A DNA stretch of 64,000 nucleotides from Haloarcula halophila (GTDB lineage: Archaea > Halobacteriota > Halobacteria > Halobacteriales > Haloarculaceae), in the NCBI RefSeq assembly GCF_029278565.1, contig NZ_CP119561.1, forward strand, positions 186,001 through 250,000. The letters are read 5' to 3'. Positions within the stretch are counted from its first letter, which is position 1; each line of letters opens with the position of its first letter. The position numbers and the translations under genes are program-made. The notes beneath the pieces are model-generated. The model had not been told where the DNA came from, searched no databases, and was given only the letters and a program-made list of their open reading frames with translations. Positions 53,608 through 59,767 of this stretch are shown one piece after another.

Positions 53608-53663
53608 GACGGAGCGGTGCGGGAGTCGAACCCGCTGGATGCCTGAGGAAGGAATACTCCGTC
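53608..53663 (-). ncRNA. Short tRNA-like RNA, cassette 3
   Basis: Terminal stem GACGGAG / CTCCGTC around the conserved TTCCTTCC and a T-arm GCGGG-TTCGACT-CCCGC; no D-arm. It is preceded by CGTCGA and followed by GGTTTTCC like the other cassettes. It is either a reduced form or a remnant. Confidence 0.5.
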
Positions 53664-53701
53664 TCGACGGCCACCAACGAATGGTGGGACACCGGAAAGT
53701 C

Positions 53702-53749
53702 GGTGGTGGGTGAGCTGCTGTTCCTTACAAGAGGAAGTAACCCACTACC
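53702..53749 (-). ncRNA. Y-RNA-like hairpin, cassette 4
   Basis: Terminal stem GGTAGTGGGT / ACCCACCACC (one mismatch), internal hairpin TTCC-TCTTGTAA-GGAA, no T- or D-arm. CGTCGA stands in front and GACTTTCC behind. The stem sequence GUCGAGGUAGUGGGUUA recalls the Ro-binding end of animal Y RNAs (GGUAGUGAGUU). Confidence 0.45.
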
Positions 53750-53814
53750 TCGACGGTGTCCCGAAAGCTTGTGCCAGGACTGAGCAAAGTCGAAGACTTT
53801 GCAAGGGCCGGAAG

Positions 53815-53888
53815 ACGCAGTCTTCCGGAAGTCGAACCTGGACCGCGTCCATACCACGGACGTGCGCTGCCGATTACGCCACACAGGC
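53815..53888 (-). tRNA. tRNA-Thr(GGT), atypical 3' end
   Basis: D-arm GCGT/GCGC, anticodon stem CGTCC/GGACG with loop GTGGTAT (GGT), T-loop TTCGACT. The 3' acceptor strand matching GCCTGTG is missing; instead a hairpin GGAAGAC-TGC-GTCTTCC follows. Probably not aminoacylated unless edited or completed otherwise. Confidence 0.6.
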
Positions 53889-53892
53889 AAAG

Positions 53893-53963
53893 GCCGGGTG
53901 CGAGACTCGAACTCGCTGCTCGTCCGTCACAGGGCCGAAGGTTGCCAGTTACCCCAACCCGGC
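53893..53963 (-). tRNA. tRNA-His(GTG)
   Basis: Acceptor GCCGGGT/ACCCGGC with an extra 5' G (53964) opposite a 3' C, the histidine identity feature. Anticodon loop CTGTGAC, T-arm GCGAG/CTCGC. Confidence 0.85.
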
Positions 53964-53992
53964 CACAGCGCGCCCACTCGCTGTGGGCGCAT

Positions 53993-54064
53993 GGAACGAC
54001 TAGAACTGGAACCTGGACACGCCGGTTCTTCAGACCGGGACACTCCCAGTTGCGCTATCGTTCC
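53993..54064 (-). tRNA. tRNA-Phe(GAA)
   Basis: Acceptor GGAACGA/TCGTTCC, anticodon loop CTGAAGA with stem CCGGT/ACCGG. T-loop TTCCAGT and an imperfect T-stem are unusual. Confidence 0.82.
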
Positions 54065-54069
54065 GCGAT

Positions 54070-54144
54070 GCTCCCGAGGGGAATCGAACCCTTGGCCTCT
54101 ACCTCGAAAGGGTAGCATCCCTCGCCAGCGGGGACTCCGGGAGC
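54070..54144 (-). tRNA. tRNA-Glu(TTC)
   Basis: Acceptor GCTCCCG/CGGGAGC, D-stem GTCC/GGAT, anticodon loop CTTTCGA, T-arm AAGGG/CCCCT. Confidence 0.88.
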
Positions 54145-54146
54145 AA

Positions 54147-54288
54147 GCCACGAGTCGGATTCGAACCGTTGCCAGACGTGCTCGCTTCGCTGTGCGCGAC
54201 TGGCAGGGCTCGAAAACCGCGAACGGTTTTCTTACCGACGATCTCCCGCTCTGCAAGCGGGTGCGTTGGACCACTCTGCCACCGTGGC
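54147..54288 (-). tRNA. tRNA-Cys(GCA) with ~68-nt insertion in the T-arm
   Basis: Acceptor GCCACGG/TCGTGGC, anticodon stem GCTCT-free CCCGC/GCGGG with loop TTGCAGA (GCA). The T-stem GTCGG/CCGAC is regenerated only if the insert between GTCGG and TTCGAAT is removed. The insert holds two hairpins (AAAACCG/CGGTTTT and CTGCCAG/CTGGCA). Non-canonical intron or disruption. Confidence 0.75.
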
Positions 54289-54333
54289 ACGAAGACAGGG
54301 CGGTGAGGAGATGGGGAGAGTGCAGGTCCCCAC

Positions 54334-54406
54334 GCCAGGCCAAGGAATCGAACCTCACACAAGGTGGGTAACAGCCACCCTCCCGCACCATGCGGGACCG
54401 CCCGGC
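54334..54406 (-). tRNA. tRNA-Asn(GTT)
   Basis: Acceptor GCCGGGC/GCCTGGC, D-arm TCCC-GCATGGTGC-GGGA, anticodon stem GGTGG/CCACC with loop CTGTTAC, T-arm TGAGG/CCTTG with TTCGATT. Confidence 0.8.
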
Positions 54407-54410
54407 AGAC

Positions 54411-54482
54411 TGGCCCGACGGGATTTGAACCCGCTATCTGCCGATTAAAAGCCGGCTGCCTGTTCTCATAGGCTCCGGGCCC
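54411..54482 (-). tRNA. tRNA-Lys(TTT)
   Basis: Acceptor GGGCCCG/CGGGCCA (one end mismatch), D-stem GCCT/AGGC, anticodon loop CTTTTAA, T-arm GCGGG/CCCGT. Confidence 0.86.
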
Positions 54483-54487
54483 ACAGT

Positions 54488-54558
54488 GTATCGACCCAGA
54501 ATCGAACCGGGGTCACCAACTTGGAAGGCTGGTGTCTTGCCAATTGGACCACCGATAC
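54488..54558 (-). tRNA. tRNA-Gly(TCC)
   Basis: Acceptor GTATCGG/TCGATAC, anticodon loop CTTCCAA with stem CCAGC/GTTGG, T-arm CCCGG/CTGGG. Confidence 0.88.
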
Positions 54559-54562
54559 GCAT

Positions 54563-54634
54563 AGGCGCGAGCGGACTTGAACCGCTGCCGACCTCGTTAT
54601 CAGCGAGGGACTCTGACCACTGAGCTACGCGCCT
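54563..54634 (-). tRNA. tRNA-Ile(GAT)
   Basis: Acceptor AGGCGCG/CGCGCCT, D-arm with AGCTCAGTGG, anticodon loop CTGATAA with stem CCTCG/CGAGG, T-arm AGCGG/CCGCT. Confidence 0.9.
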
Positions 54635-54638
54635 GCAT

Positions 54639-54710
54639 TGGCAGAGCAGGATTCGAACCTGCGATCTTGCCGATGTGAGCGGCACATCCACTCCACTGGA
54701 CTGTCTGCCA
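54639..54710 (-). tRNA. tRNA-Val(CAC)
   Basis: Acceptor TGGCAGA/TCTGCCA, anticodon loop CTCACAT with stem TGCCG/CGGCA, T-arm GCAGG/CCTGC. Confidence 0.9.
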
Positions 54711-54712
54711 AT

Positions 54713-54784
54713 GCTCCAGCCCGGATTTGAACCGGGGGCTCGGCCGTGAGAGGGCCGCGAGTTTGCCCGCTACTCCACTGGAGC
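54713..54784 (-). tRNA. tRNA-Glu(CTC)
   Basis: Acceptor GCTCCAG/CTGGAGC, anticodon loop CTCTCAC with stem CGGCC/GGCCG, T-arm CCCGG/CCGGG. Confidence 0.9.
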
Positions 54785-54788
54785 AGAT

Positions 54789-54914
54789 GGGACGGGCAGG
54801 ATTCGAACCTGCGTGACCACGTTAGAAGTGTGACGAAGGAACTCTCAGCGTCGCACCGGATTTCCGGTGAAAACCCGTTGAGAGAGTTGGTGAACCAGGC
54901 TCTTCCACCGTCCC
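54789..54914 (-). tRNA. tRNA-Arg(TCT) with ~50-nt insertion between D-arm and anticodon arm
   Basis: Acceptor GGGACGG/CCGTCCC, anticodon loop CTTCTAA, T-arm GCAGG/CCTGC. Between D-arm and anticodon stem is a hairpin CTCTCTCA...TGAGAG enclosing GGTTTTC, a hairpin ACCGGA/TCCGGT and GCGACG, then TTCCTTCG. The same TTTTC, hairpin, CGACG and TTCCTTC blocks occur between the permuted cassettes. Confidence 0.7.
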
Positions 54915-54953
54915 ACAGCGGCGGTTGACTGCGTAAACAGCTAACTGCCAGAT

Positions 54954-55025
54954 CTTCCCGGCACGAGTCGAACGTGCGTCTCCGCCTCTACAGGGCGGCG
55001 TCATCGACCGCTGGACCACGGGAAG
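54954..55025 (-). tRNA. tRNA-Tyr(GTA)
   Basis: Acceptor CTTCCCG/CGGGAAG, anticodon loop CTGTAGA with stem CCGCC/GGCGG, T-arm GCACG/CGTGC. Confidence 0.9.
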
Positions 55026-55032
55026 TGGATGG

Positions 55033-55159
55033 ACTCCCTAGGGGACTCGAACCCGGAGTCGCCCGCTTGCGGCGCGCGGTTTGAGCGGAGCGAGAACCGC
55101 GGATAGCGAACGGCGAAGCCGTGAGCAAGCGGGTGCTCTGCCAATTGAGCTAGGGGGCC
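55033..55159 (-). tRNA. tRNA-like gene with ~55-nt anticodon-loop insertion (Ala or Gly?)
   Basis: D-arm GCTC-AATTGGCA-GAGC and anticodon stem CCCGC/GCGGG are intact, but the loop reads TTGC...insert...GCAA with two inserted hairpins (ACGGC/GCCGT, CGCGGTT/AACCGCG). Splicing could leave GGC (Ala) or GCC (Gly). The acceptor and T-stem are degenerate, so it may be dead. Confidence 0.5.
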
Positions 55160-55188
55160 CCAGGAGGATTTGTCGTCGAAACTGCGAT

Positions 55189-55262
55189 TGCGGGACCACG
55201 ATTCGAACGTGGGTCTGCTGGTTATGAGCCAGCCGGGATCGACCAGGCTACCCAATCCCGCA
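55189..55262 (-). tRNA. tRNA-Met(CAT), initiator-like D-arm
   Basis: Acceptor TGCGGGA/TCCCGCA, D-region GGGTAGCCTGG as in initiators, anticodon loop CTCATAA with stem GCTGG/CCAGC, T-arm CCACG/CGTGG. No intron, unlike elongator tRNA-Met of many haloarchaea. Confidence 0.85.
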
Positions 55263-55266
55263 GCAT

Positions 55267-55348
55267 GTCGCCGCGAGGATTCGAACCTCGGCAGGACCTA
55301 CGCCAGCGGTTCTGAGCCGCCTCCCGTTGACCACTTGGGTACGGCGAC
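55267..55348 (-). tRNA. tRNA-Leu(CAG)
   Basis: Type II tRNA with long variable arm. Acceptor GTCGCCG/CGGCGAC, anticodon loop CTCAGAA, T-arm CGAGG/CCTCG. Confidence 0.9.
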
Positions 55349-55381
55349 GCACAATATCGGAGCCAGCACCGTGACTGGCAT

Positions 55382-55462
55382 GTCGCCAGCAGGATTCGAA
55401 CCTGCGATAGTCTGCACACACGGCCCTCAACCGTGCCCCGTTGACCACTTGGGTATGGCGAC
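55382..55462 (-). tRNA. tRNA-Leu(GAG)
   Basis: Type II. Acceptor GTCGCCA/TGGCGAC, anticodon loop TTGAGGG, T-arm GCAGG/CCTGC. Confidence 0.9.
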
Positions 55463-55467
55463 GCAGT

Positions 55468-55548
55468 TCCGCGGGAGGGATTCGAACCCTCGAAGAGCTG
55501 TTCAGCGGGTCTTAAGCCCGCCGCTGTTGGCCGCTTGGCTACCGCGGA
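55468..55548 (-). tRNA. tRNA-Leu(TAA)
   Basis: Type II. Acceptor TCCGCGG/CCGCGGA, anticodon loop CTTAAGA with stem GCGGG/CCCGC, T-arm GAGGG/CCCTC. Confidence 0.9.
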
Positions 55549-55551
55549 GAT

Positions 55552-55621
55552 GGGCAAGGATCGATTTGAACGACCATCGTCCGCTCTGGAGGCGGCCGTT
55601 TTCCCGTTAAACTACCTGCCC
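55552..55621 (-). tRNA. tRNA-Trp(CCA), intronless
   Basis: Acceptor GGGCAGG/CTTGCCC, anticodon loop CTCCAGA, T-arm GGTCG/CGATC. The ~100-nt intron usual for haloarchaeal tRNA-Trp is absent. Confidence 0.87.
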
Positions 55622-55625
55622 ACAC

Positions 55626-55710
55626 GGCGGGAGGGCGATTTGAACACCCGTGCCCTCGCAGGCACCGTGGTTCCAGCACGGCCCCTTGGCCGAACTAGGG
55701 GAACCCCGCC
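55626..55710 (-). tRNA. tRNA-Ser(GGA)
   Basis: Type II. Acceptor GGCGGGG/TCCCGCC, anticodon loop CTGGAAC with stem CCGTG/CACGG, T-arm GGGTG/CGCCC. Confidence 0.9.
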
Positions 55711-55714
55711 ACAC

Positions 55715-55795
55715 GGTGAGACGGAGAGTCGAACTCCGAAGCCTCTCGGCTCTCGATCTCAAATCGAGTGCAGTCACCTGTCTGCCTGTCTCACC
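55715..55795 (-). tRNA. tRNA-Ser(TGA)
   Basis: Type II. Acceptor GGTGAGA/TCTCACC, anticodon loop TTTGAGA with stem CTCGA/TCGAG, T-arm CGGAG/CTCCG. Confidence 0.9.
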
Positions 55796-55836
55796 TCGAA
55801 AGAGGGGTGTTCCTCAACCCTGCTTTCCAGCAGGAC

Positions 55837-55921
55837 GCCACGACCCGGATTTGAACCGGGGAATCCCTCTCGGGATACCTCCGTAGCAGGGAGGCGTCCG
55901 ACCAGGCTAGACCATCGCGGC
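55837..55921 (-). tRNA. tRNA-Ser(GCT)
   Basis: Type II. Acceptor GCCGCGA/TCGTGGC, anticodon loop CTGCTAC with stem CCTCC/GGAGG, T-arm CCCGG/CCGGG. Confidence 0.9.
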
Positions 55922-55925
55922 AGAT

Positions 55926-55997
55926 GGGTCGACGAGGAGTTGAACCTCGGTCTCGTGCACCCAAGGCACGGATCTTCGACCGCTAGACCATCGACCC
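55926..55997 (-). tRNA. tRNA-Pro(TGG)
   Basis: Acceptor GGGTCGA/TCGACCC, anticodon loop CTTGGGT with stem CGTGC/GCACG, T-arm CGAGG/CCTCG. Confidence 0.9.
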
Positions 55998-56027
55998 GAA
56001 AGCAATTGTGTGTCTATTCGTCTGTGG

Positions 56028-56066
56028 GTGCGAGGCCAGGAGTGACTGCGCTCCTGACCTCGCGGG
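56028..56066 (-). ncRNA. Long hairpin in a gap of the tRNA array
   Basis: GCGAGG-C-CAGGAG and CTCCTG-A-CCTCGC form a stem of about 13 bp with one mismatch around a short loop. It sits in a 200-nt gap between tRNA-Pro and tRNA-Asp that has no tRNA. A further hairpin GTCGAC-ATCGT-GTCGAC lies near 56144-56160. Confidence 0.4.
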
Positions 56067-56197
56067 GGCGTACTCTGACTGCCTGCGCAGTCTCGAATGC
56101 CACACCGGCTCATGCAGGTTGCAGACCCTTCCGGGTCCATCGCCGTCGACATCGTGTCGACCGCGTGTGCCTGCCTCGATGGGCATCCGATCGGAAC

Positions 56198-56269
56198 GCC
56201 GACGTCGGGATTTGAACCCGAATCGCAGCCGTGACAGGGCCGTATGCTTCCGAGTTACACCACGTCGGC
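56198..56269 (-). tRNA. tRNA-Asp(GTC)
   Basis: Acceptor GCCGACG/CGTCGGC, anticodon loop CTGTCAC with stem CGGCC/GGCTG, T-arm TCGGG/CCCGA. Confidence 0.9.
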
Positions 56270-56282
56270 ACGCGACGGCCAT

Positions 56283-56357
56283 CGCCCCGGGGAGAATCGA
56301 ACTCCCGACCTCGGGATTCAAAGTCCCGCGTCCCTCGCCAGCGGGGACTCCGGGGCT
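56283..56357 (-). tRNA. tRNA-Gln(TTG), intronless
   Basis: Acceptor GCCCCG/CGGGGC, D-arm identical in style to the Glu(TTC) gene, anticodon loop CTTTGAA with stem CGGGA/TCCCG, T-arm GGGAG/CTCCC. First tRNA of the array in transcription order. Confidence 0.88.
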
Positions 56358-56904
56358 TCACAGAGGCGCCGCTATCTGTGGGTGTCGTGTATTCGTGACC
56401 GCGGAGCGGGCAGCCCGCAACGGCCACACGTCCGCACCGCTATCCGATGCGGACTGGATCACTGTGCCGCGAGTAGCACCCAGACAGTCCACCCGTGATA
56501 GAGCAGGCTGTGTGGAGTGTGGCAGGCGGCAGGCCCGTGTTCCCCGGCCCCGAACGGGTAGTCCGCGTGAGGGGCCGCGTTATGCGGGCGAAGTAGTCCG
56601 GATATCGCCGGACGGAATCGCGTCGAATTGCTCGACGTCAGATTCCATCCGGAGCGTACTGTCCGGTTCGACACGCTGACCGTGTAGCAAACACGGGCCA
56701 CCCACGGCTATCGGCAGGGAAGCGGGCCGTTGGGTGGGTTTAGCAGTCAGCATGTCGAAGCACCTCGTCTGTGAGTCTAATTACTCCTCATGACTCGGGG
56801 TGTATTAATTCTGAGCGAGGTGTGTTACATAGGAACATGGTTGTGGTCTTCTCGATTTCATATCGCAACCGGGGTGTGGAGGTTCGGTCTTGTGTCGATC
56901 CTAA
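56358..56904. other. ~550-bp GC-rich structured non-coding leader of the tRNA array
   Basis: No gene was found. Strong inverted repeats are visible: GTCCGCA/TGCGGAC (~56429-56453), GGCCCGTGTT against AACACGGGCC about 140 bp apart, and CCACCCA-CGGC/GCCG-TTGGGTGG (~56700-56740). It may hold a structured RNA or the processed leader of the array. An origin-1-like repeat (TCATATCGCAACCGGGGTG) lies at 56858-56876. Confidence 0.45.
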
Positions 56905-56946
56905 TTAACCAACAAGTTCGTTCTGGACGATCCTTATGTTGGTTAA
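56905..56946. promoter_or_regulatory. Long palindrome P7
   Basis: TTAACCAACA (56905-56914) and TGTTGGTTAA (56937-56946) with a 22-bp centre. It overlaps the TAA stop of the polymerase gene and lies upstream of the tRNA array. Confidence 0.8.
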
Positions 56947-59108
56947 TCTCTCTCCGTATTCGCGAACGCTGTCAACTCCGGTACCCGTGTCTCCGCAAGT
57001 TCTCGGCGAATTTTTGACCGATTCCATCCCATTGGCGACAGCACACTCTCGACAGCTCTGACGAGTTGCGTCTCGTAATACGACGCATCGTACGACTCGA
57101 TCTCCTCATGAGCCAACGCGACCCGCTCTCGCGAGGTCTTCTCGTCGTTGACGACTACGTACTCGATGTCCTGTCCTGGGTGAACAGCCAGCTCCTGCTC
57201 CCGAGCCCGCTTCAGCGCCGCCACGTTCTGGGTGTTCTGTGTGTACCCCTCCAGCGGCTTGGAGACACGATTCCGTTCGACGAGCTGCTCGACCGGCACC
57301 GTTCCAGCGTGGAGGCGCTTGATGGCGTCTTGGAGACAGGCGAGTACGGCGTCCGGAGATCGAGTCGCGTCGAACCGTTCGAGACAGTCCCGCTGGATGT
57401 CCTCAATGAACGGCGAGGTCGACCGCTGCCGGGCTTCGATGCCTCTGATTTTGAACTCGTCTTCGTTGGCGACCTTCCCGAAATATTTCGTCAACGCACC
57501 GGCGTCGCTCTCGCGCTGCGGGACGAACGCCACCCATTCGTAATGGGCTTCGTGTTCGAGCCGAATCTCGACGCGCTCGGTGATTTCCGTTGCGAGTGCC
57601 TCGAGGTCCTCACGATCTTTGTCGTCAACGTCGGGGTCTGGGGTCACCCAAATGGAGTCGACGATACCGTGGACGACGCGCCAGCCGCCGGCTTCCAGCC
57701 GCTGTTTCGCCGTCAGCAGTATCTCGCGAGCGAATGCGTTGATTGCCTCGTGGCACTCGATGCGGCCGAACTTCGCGTTGCTGAACCCCTGATAGCCGAA
57801 GCAGGCGACAAGGATCCACTTCAGCGCTCCCGACCGCCCCTCGAGCTCTGCCAGTCGGTCCTCGTCAGGGTAGTCCCGATTCGTCTCGCGCCGGATTGCC
57901 GCCTTGATCTCGTCGCGAGCGTCGATGATCGGCTGTAGCACGTCGACGAGGTAGCCCTGCTCGTCGCAGATTGAGTATCCGAGTTCAGGGACATCGTTGC
58001 GGTCGCTGTGGCAGTCACAGCGGATGACATCTGGTGAGACGTTCCGGGTACAGATAATGTTCGGATACAGGCTCGAGAAATCGAGTTCGTGGACGTTCTC
58101 GTGGAGGCCGACCTCGGGTGCGAAGATGAAGCCACCACGGTCGGCATCGTGGAGCGTTCCCATCGGCTTGTAGAACTCGTGACGCCAGGAGTTCCACGGA
58201 ACGAGGACACCGCGATTGTGGGCCTCACAGATCTGAATCGCCGTAAGGACGTTCCCGATCGACGTCCACGCAAGTTCCTGAACCGGTTTCTTCGAGCGCG
58301 ACACGAGGTCGAGGACGCCATCGAGGTTCGTCTCCCCGTAGAAGAACGTGTTCGACTCGTCGATGATGGCCCGTCCGGGCACGTTGTATCGTGCCGGGGA
58401 GTGACCGACGCGACCGTAGCTTGAGTACGTCGACCGACTCGCCAGCTGTTGATAGTCCACATCTGGCCACCGACTCAGCGTGAAATCGTCGACGCCGGCC
58501 TCGGTCGCCATCTCGTAGAGGGTTGGGATGATCTCACTCGTCGAGCAGACCAAAATGTCCGGATCGTGTGTCTCGAGGGCTGCCTGGACGGCGGCTACAA
58601 GCTCCCTGGGTGAGCCAGCGACGGTGTCTCCGCCGACGGACAGCTCACCGTACACATCGTTGCTCGTTTCGGTCACCGGGACGCCGAGCCGGAGCGTCGA
58701 CAGTTCACTCGCCGGGGTCGGATCAGTCCTGGTCTCCAGACAGTACCGGAACTCTCGTGAGAAGTCCACGTTGAAGCAGGCGAGATCCCCAATCGGATAG
58801 TCCGACAGCTGGCGTGCTTGCCGAGCAAGCGAGGTGACGCAGCCGATATGGGTGACACCGACGGCGAGGACGGCTTCTTCGTACCGTCGAAAGCCAGACC
58901 GTCGTGAAACCCTCTCGGTCGCGACGACGTCCGGATGGTTCTCATACACGGACTGGAGTGCGGTGAGGTCGAGGTCGACATCGGGGTCACGAGGGGCGAC
59001 ATAGAAGCGTGGGGTGTAGTCATCGCGCACGGTTGCGACAGTACCGTCGGCTGTTGCGTCCCATTCTATGACGCGACCGTCGTCGAGGAAATCGATTGTG
59101 AACGGCAT
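56943..59108 (-). CDS. polB: Family-B DNA polymerase without its own active exonuclease
   Basis: This is a 721-residue polymerase (start MPFTIDFLDDG). Motif A is DFSSLYPNII and motif B is in LKWILVACFGYQGFSNAKFG. Motif C reads GIVDSIWV, so the usual DTD is IVD: the second Asp is kept, the first is lost. The N-terminal exonuclease-like domain has LACFNVDFSREF in place of the FDIE motif, so proofreading is probably dead. A separate DEDD exonuclease gene ends two bases upstream and likely supplies it. It is the last gene of the replication operon. Confidence 0.9.
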   Translation of the reverse strand: MPFTIDFLDDGRVIEWDATADGTVATVRDDYTPRFYVAPRDPDVDLDLTALQSVYENHPDVVATERVSRRSGFRRYEEAVLAVGVTHIGCVTSLARQARQLSDYPIGDLACFNVDFSREFRYCLETRTDPTPASELSTLRLGVPVTETSNDVYGELSVGGDTVAGSPRELVAAVQAALETHDPDILVCSTSEIIPTLYEMATEAGVDDFTLSRWPDVDYQQLASRSTYSSYGRVGHSPARYNVPGRAIIDESNTFFYGETNLDGVLDLVSRSKKPVQELAWTSIGNVLTAIQICEAHNRGVLVPWNSWRHEFYKPMGTLHDADRGGFIFAPEVGLHENVHELDFSSLYPNIICTRNVSPDVIRCDCHSDRNDVPELGYSICDEQGYLVDVLQPIIDARDEIKAAIRRETNRDYPDEDRLAELEGRSGALKWILVACFGYQGFSNAKFGRIECHEAINAFAREILLTAKQRLEAGGWRVVHGIVDSIWVTPDPDVDDKDREDLEALATEITERVEIRLEHEAHYEWVAFVPQRESDAGALTKYFGKVANEDEFKIRGIEARQRSTSPFIEDIQRDCLERFDATRSPDAVLACLQDAIKRLHAGTVPVEQLVERNRVSKPLEGYTQNTQNVAALKRAREQELAVHPGQDIEYVVVNDEKTSRERVALAHEEIESYDASYYETQLVRAVESVLSPMGWNRSKIRRELAETRVPELTAFANTERD

Positions 59109-59110
59109 CG

Positions 59111-59767
59111 CTATGATTGGCTGGAGACTGGCTCCAGAGATTTCATCGAGAAATCTGACGTCGAACAGTACCGTTCGGCGAGGTCCATCAGTGTCCGTGT
59201 CCGTCGAATATCGGCGACGTTGTGCAAGACCAGCGGCTCGAAATCTCTGGTCTTCCACGCGGTGACTGCTTCTGCACTATCGGCAAACGGATCCAAGTCA
59301 CCCAGGCCATCCCCGATGAGTTCCTCGTAGACTCCATCCAGAGTATCCTCAGACGTGTTAAACCGTGACTCGAAGACATCCAGCACCTCGACGTAGGGAA
59401 GATCAGCAAACGGCCACCCGATGTCGTGGGTGGTAAGCCGTGTCCGGAGGAACGGCAGATCGAAGCCACCGTTCCAGGTATCGCCGTTGTACGCGACGAG
59501 TTTGAACTCCCGGTCGGCGAACGTCGACTCGACAAACGTTGCCATCCCTTCGAGCAGCGCTGACTCGTTCTCGTGTGTTGACAGTGTGAGCGGCGTCCGC
59601 AGTTCTGCATTCAACCGGTCTTCGAGGCCTGACGGTACTGGGTCATCGCCGGTATTGAGAAACACGCGGGAACTGATTGCCGTATCGAAGCCGACGACAG
59701 TCAGTCGGTCCGAGGTCTCAAAGCCAGTCGTCTCGATATCGAAGGCGACTGTTTTGAGGTCGCTCAT
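59111..59767 (-). CDS. 3'-5' exonuclease (RNase H-like, DEDD family)
   Basis: This 218-residue protein has ExoI VAFDIETTG, ExoII YNGDTWNGGFDLPFL and the late motif VLHNVADIRRT with Asp, all acids of a DEDD nuclease. It resembles the exonuclease domain of family-B polymerases as a free subunit. It overlaps the upstream gene by four bases and abuts polB. Confidence 0.88.
   Translation of the reverse strand: MSDLKTVAFDIETTGFETSDRLTVVGFDTAISSRVFLNTGDDPVPSGLEDRLNAELRTPLTLSTHENESALLEGMATFVESTFADREFKLVAYNGDTWNGGFDLPFLRTRLTTHDIGWPFADLPYVEVLDVFESRFNTSEDTLDGVYEELIGDGLGDLDPFADSAEAVTAWKTRDFEPLVLHNVADIRRTRTLMDLAERYCSTSDFSMKSLEPVSSQS

Noticed and set aside
53206-56701. Many ORFs of 60-226 codons on both strands
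   Set aside because: They run through tRNA genes and array spacers; their products are repetitive, Arg/Pro-rich and lack the acidic composition of this organism.
57066-57938. 290-codon plus-strand ORF inside polB
   Set aside because: Antisense frame of a polymerase with clear motifs.
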